Positions 52,859 through 55,703 of a stretch of 55,703 bases of DNA are shown piece after piece (position 1 is the stretch's first letter; each line of letters starts with the position of its first letter). A model generated the notes under the pieces. That model saw only the letters and a program-made list of their open reading frames with translations, made no database searches and had not been told where the DNA came from. The DNA is taken from positions 1 to 55,703 of the forward strand of contig JANQID010000138.1 of NCBI GenBank assembly GCA_028282325.1. The letters run 5' to 3'. Both the position numbers and the translations under genes were made by a program. The DNA is from Chloroflexaceae bacterium. Its GTDB lineage: Bacteria > Chloroflexota > Chloroflexia > Chloroflexales > Chloroflexaceae.

Positions 52859-54634
52859 CTAACGGCTTCGAAGAAGCATCTGATCCGGTGCGCTTAGTTC
52901 CTCGCGCACATAAGGCCTCAATTCGTCTATCATGCGACGCGTCGTAAGAATGATCTGCCAATCCATATCGCTGGCATCCGTGCTCTCTTTGCCGTGTTGT
53001 AAGGACGCGATATATCGTAGGAGCTGATCATGGCTCGTGTCATTGAGATCGCCGACCCCGGGCGAGTCAATGACGAGCATGCGGGGGAAGAACGTGTCTT
53101 CTTGTCGGGATAAATCGAAGAGTGCAAGATGATATGCGAGTGTCGCAAGACCTTTGAAGGCTGTGCCGGTATGAATATACATACTGCCATTAATGTCTGG
53201 CATCAACGATTTGCTATTGATAGAACTAGATTGGTAATCAGGAAATTCCACAGCCCGCAAGACTCGGTCATAATACTGATCGAGAAGGCTTAAACGCTCA
53301 CGGTTTGCTTTTTTCTGCTCTCGCAGTTCATCTTCTAATTGAGCCTGTTGCCGTTGAGCCATCTGCAAGCGCTCCCGGACCTCATCCAACGCTAGAGCTT
53401 GCTTGTAGAGATATCGTGCTTGTGCAAGATCTGCTTCCCGTTGTGAAATCGCATGAGCTTGGGCAAGTAGGCGATCAACTGCAGGTGCAACAAACGCTTC
53501 GAGCTCCTGATCGAGCTGTTGTGCAGCAATCTGTTCGTCCTGTCTCAGTTGTTCAAGAACTTGATGTGCGTCTTGCAGTTCGGAACGAACATCATCCAAG
53601 ACCTGTTGAGCCTCGGTAATCTGCGAGTCAATATCATCAACTCTCGGAATCCGTCTTGGCAAGGAGTCAGATGTTGTACGCAGAGGTCGATTGCAGAGAG
53701 AGCAGCGGGCATATTGCTCCCGTTGGTGCATTTCCTCAGAAATCTCCAGCAAGCATCTTGGGCAAGCAGAGAACTCAACGCTGCTTAGAATGGTGCTTGA
53801 AGTCTGTAGCCGCTGAGCTTTCTTGCGATCACTTTCGAGGGATGCAAGGATATCTTGCAGCCGCTCCTCTTCCGATCTAAGCCCCGTCAGGTTGTGCTGC
53901 GACTGAGCTATTCGTTCTTTCGTCGCCAGCAAACTCTCGCGCAGTACATCCAATCTGCCAGGCTGTTGAACGCCAGTTTGTGCTGCATTGCCTATATTCC
54001 TCTGAAGTTGCTTCTGCTGCCGTTGCGCAGTATTCAGTGACTCTTCAGCGTTACGCATTCGTGCTTCTGCTTCGATCAGAGTTGGTACATCGTTCTCTTT
54101 GAGAAAATCCGCCACATTACCAAAATACTCTTGCAGTTCTTGTGTGTTTCTTTGCGCCTCACCGAGTTTGTCTTCTAGACCGTAGCGTCCTTCAGGGGTA
54201 ATCCTGCTCAAGAAGCCAATAATGTCAGCTTTACGCTGCTCGGGCTGTACCTTATCGAGGATCGCACCGTAACTATCCTCCTGATGAAGAATGAATCCTC
54301 GCATCAATAATGGGAACGATAGAGGATCAGGATCGCCATCTGCTTTTTTTACTGACACGATGGGTATGTTAAGTGCTTGAAGAAAGAACAGTGATATGTC
54401 TTCAACGCTGATGAGTTCTGAAAGGGCAGCATCGGTACCAGAGAAATACATCCCTTCTCGTACCTTCATTGCGCCAGTAATGACCTGCATAGATCGTTCA
54501 ATGGTGAAGATCTTATCGTTTAGTTCAACTTCTAGCCACAGTGTTTCTAGCTGTTCCATCAAGGATGCAAAGTGAAATTTCGCCTTTGACTTCTGCCTTT
54601 TGCCTAGGTTCTCATCTTCCGACCGGTTACTCAT
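52859..54634 (-). CDS. SMC/Rad50-like coiled-coil ATPase without visible Walker A
   Basis: A 591-residue protein. Residues 1-170 resemble the N-terminal lobe of SMC-like ATPases after the P-loop (LEVELNDKIFTIERSM, then RGFILHQEDSYG). Long Gln/Glu/Arg coiled coils follow on both sides of a zinc ribbon, CPRC and CSLC, at the hinge. The C-terminal lobe has FPRMLVIDSPGVGDLND, a Walker B-like strand, and WQIILTTRR. No G-x-x-x-x-G-K-[S/T] is found before residue 40, so the P-loop is missing or on another chain. ATG 54634 is 11 bases after the previous gene; an upstream frame start lies inside it. It looks like the ATPase of an ABC-three-component-type system. Lower GC suggests transfer. Confidence 0.6.
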   Translation of the reverse strand: MSNRSEDENLGKRQKSKAKFHFASLMEQLETLWLEVELNDKIFTIERSMQVITGAMKVREGMYFSGTDAALSELISVEDISLFFLQALNIPIVSVKKADGDPDPLSFPLLMRGFILHQEDSYGAILDKVQPEQRKADIIGFLSRITPEGRYGLEDKLGEAQRNTQELQEYFGNVADFLKENDVPTLIEAEARMRNAEESLNTAQRQQKQLQRNIGNAAQTGVQQPGRLDVLRESLLATKERIAQSQHNLTGLRSEEERLQDILASLESDRKKAQRLQTSSTILSSVEFSACPRCLLEISEEMHQREQYARCSLCNRPLRTTSDSLPRRIPRVDDIDSQITEAQQVLDDVRSELQDAHQVLEQLRQDEQIAAQQLDQELEAFVAPAVDRLLAQAHAISQREADLAQARYLYKQALALDEVRERLQMAQRQQAQLEDELREQKKANRERLSLLDQYYDRVLRAVEFPDYQSSSINSKSLMPDINGSMYIHTGTAFKGLATLAYHLALFDLSRQEDTFFPRMLVIDSPGVGDLNDTSHDQLLRYIASLQHGKESTDASDMDWQIILTTRRMIDELRPYVREELSAPDQMLLRSR

Positions 54635-54644
54635 TTGCCTGGAT

Positions 54645-55610
54645 CTAGTGATCGAATGCGTTCCACCAAATGGTGCACTGATTAGTCTCATTCCAGATCG
54701 TGCCGAGGCAGAACTGCTCACCTAATTCCAACTCTGGATGATCTGGGAAACCCTGGTTAGTGATACTTCCTAGTGAATCACGAAGGTTCCTCAATATCTT
54801 TGGGCCGGGTCGTTCAATTACGCCGTCTTCTCGGCAGATGCTGTCGCGGAGAATGCTTTGTGCGTCAATAAGCTTCATCGTAAGTGTTTCTAGCATGTTC
54901 TCATATCCCAGCAACTGCAATTGCCTTCTGCGTCCGTACGCAAAAACCTTTTGTCGATGAAATAGCCTCATCTCCGTTGGGTCAAACCCTCCAAGATATA
55001 GCTTCTTGTCAAGATTCGTTTCGCCCGGCACTTTGTCAAGTTTGATATTGCTCGCGATGGGTGGCCCGGGACTGGAACAACAGTCCAGAACATCCTGGGC
55101 CTCAATTTGTCTGTCGTTGACCTTACCGGAGAATGTCTTGCGCATAATCATGACGATGATGCGAACATAGATGTCCTGTAGTTGCGTTATCGTGAATGGT
55201 GTCCCAGGGAATATCTGCTGTAGCGCGAGCCCTAACTCTTCTATGTTGTTGGGTTGTCGAAGATGGCTCTCGTCTGTCCGAATGTAGGTTTGTTTGAATA
55301 GATACTCTGCTGTTGCAACATCAATGTTTTGTTTGTGGTTTTTTAACATCAGATGTTGTATCTGTGGGATAATCTTCTCTTTGAGCTTCTTCCATTCATT
55401 TGCTTCCTCGATATTATGCGATTGTCTCTCATGTTGAATGTCGAGCAAGAACTTCAATCTATAGAGTGCACCATAGGAATTCTTCTGCAACTTTGTTTTG
55501 GTGTCAGCCCGATGGTCTGATACAAAATGGAAGCAATAAGGTTTGGTGAATGCTGCTCTGCCATAGTATAGCTTACAAAGGATGGGCAGCACGTCGGCCG
55601 TTGTCCTCAA
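54645..55610 (-). CDS. ABC-three-component-like effector/C-terminal-domain protein, possibly N-truncated
   Basis: A 321-residue soluble protein. Its C-terminal 150 residues, with KLYLGGFDPTEMRLFHRQKV, FAYGRRRQLQLLGYENML and a final CLGTIWNETNQCTIWWNAF, follow the pattern of the C-terminal domains shared by ABC-3C defence proteins. The N-terminal half is helical and polar, with no nuclease or protease motif that I recognise. The frame starts at a TTG right after a stop codon, with no ribosome site, so an N-terminal effector domain may have been lost, or the true start is a later Met. It precedes the SMC-like ATPase by 10 bases, a two-gene operon. Confidence 0.5.
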   Translation of the reverse strand: MRTTADVLPILCKLYYGRAAFTKPYCFHFVSDHRADTKTKLQKNSYGALYRLKFLLDIQHERQSHNIEEANEWKKLKEKIIPQIQHLMLKNHKQNIDVATAEYLFKQTYIRTDESHLRQPNNIEELGLALQQIFPGTPFTITQLQDIYVRIIVMIMRKTFSGKVNDRQIEAQDVLDCCSSPGPPIASNIKLDKVPGETNLDKKLYLGGFDPTEMRLFHRQKVFAYGRRRQLQLLGYENMLETLTMKLIDAQSILRDSICREDGVIERPGPKILRNLRDSLGSITNQGFPDHPELELGEQFCLGTIWNETNQCTIWWNAFDH

Positions 55611-55703
55611 ACCCTATCACCTAGAAAATGGAGGTGTTCACAACGCCCAACACGGCTATCATGAGGGGTGCTATCTCACCTCAGAACCGCTTGGAGGGCA
55701 TCA
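55611..55703. other. window-end region without a recognised gene
   Basis: All minus-strand frames are interrupted by stops here. GTTGGGCGTT on the minus strand recalls an integron core site (GTTRRRY), but nothing else supports it. Confidence 0.35.

Noticed and set aside
52674-52947. Overlapping plus-strand frames between the GNAT gene and the SMC-like gene
   Set aside because: Several mutually exclusive frames exist, none with a ribosome site, and the longest runs antisense into the ATPase gene.

Overview
The window looks like a chromosome segment of a member of the Chloroflexota, probably class Chloroflexia. The reasons are a GC-rich genome, LysW-dependent alpha-aminoadipate lysine synthesis, a mevalonate kinase, tandem DUF2298 (Chlor_Arch_YYY) membrane proteins, and a division and cell-wall (dcw) cluster with no murE. 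No rRNA, tRNA or CRISPR array was seen.

Layout. (1) 1-4409, plus strand: a UvrD/AddA-type helicase that stops just after motif VI, then a glycosyltransferase of the tRNA-queuosine mannosyltransferase (DUF3524) type, then a zinc-ribbon membrane protein whose tail runs into the 3' remnant of an asparagine synthetase gene. (2) 4406-11968, minus strand: a lysine operon, homocitrate synthase, LysT, LysU, homoisocitrate dehydrogenase, LysW, LysX, LysY, LysZ. A near-consensus promoter, a 20-residue leader peptide with three Lys codons, an intrinsic terminator and a second small ORF precede it, which looks like transcription attenuation. (3) 11974-31850, minus strand: mraZ-rsmH-ftsL-ftsI-murF-mraY-murD-rhomboid-ftsW-murG-membrane protein-murC-(broken TPR gene)-murB-ddl-ftsQ-ftsA-ftsZ. 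It is driven from a promoter overlapped by three MraZ boxes. The 27 kb from mraZ to lysZ run in one direction, so wall synthesis, division and lysine (perhaps also ornithine) supply are neighbours.

(4) 32108-35960: moaC, small genes with a divergent promoter region containing a GAAC-N4-GTTC palindrome like a Gram-positive LexA box, a gene broken by a MITE-like repeat, and a secreted lamin-tail-domain protein. (5) 36169-46440, plus strand: a 2,579-residue membrane protein with a GT-C-like N-terminus, two DUF2298 units and a TPR tail, followed after a second MITE copy by a separate third DUF2298 protein. (6) 46515-51102, plus strand: a CBM48-only protein, guaA, a beta-propeller lipoprotein and mevalonate kinase.

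(7) 51402-55703: accessory DNA, mostly minus strand. It holds a MazF toxin with its antitoxin, a GNAT gene flanked by perfect 11-bp inverted repeats like an integron cassette, and a two-gene remnant resembling an ABC-three-component defence system. In that remnant the SMC-like ATPase keeps a zinc ribbon and a Walker B-like motif but shows no Walker A. All functional names rest on motif and family recognition by eye; no database search was possible.
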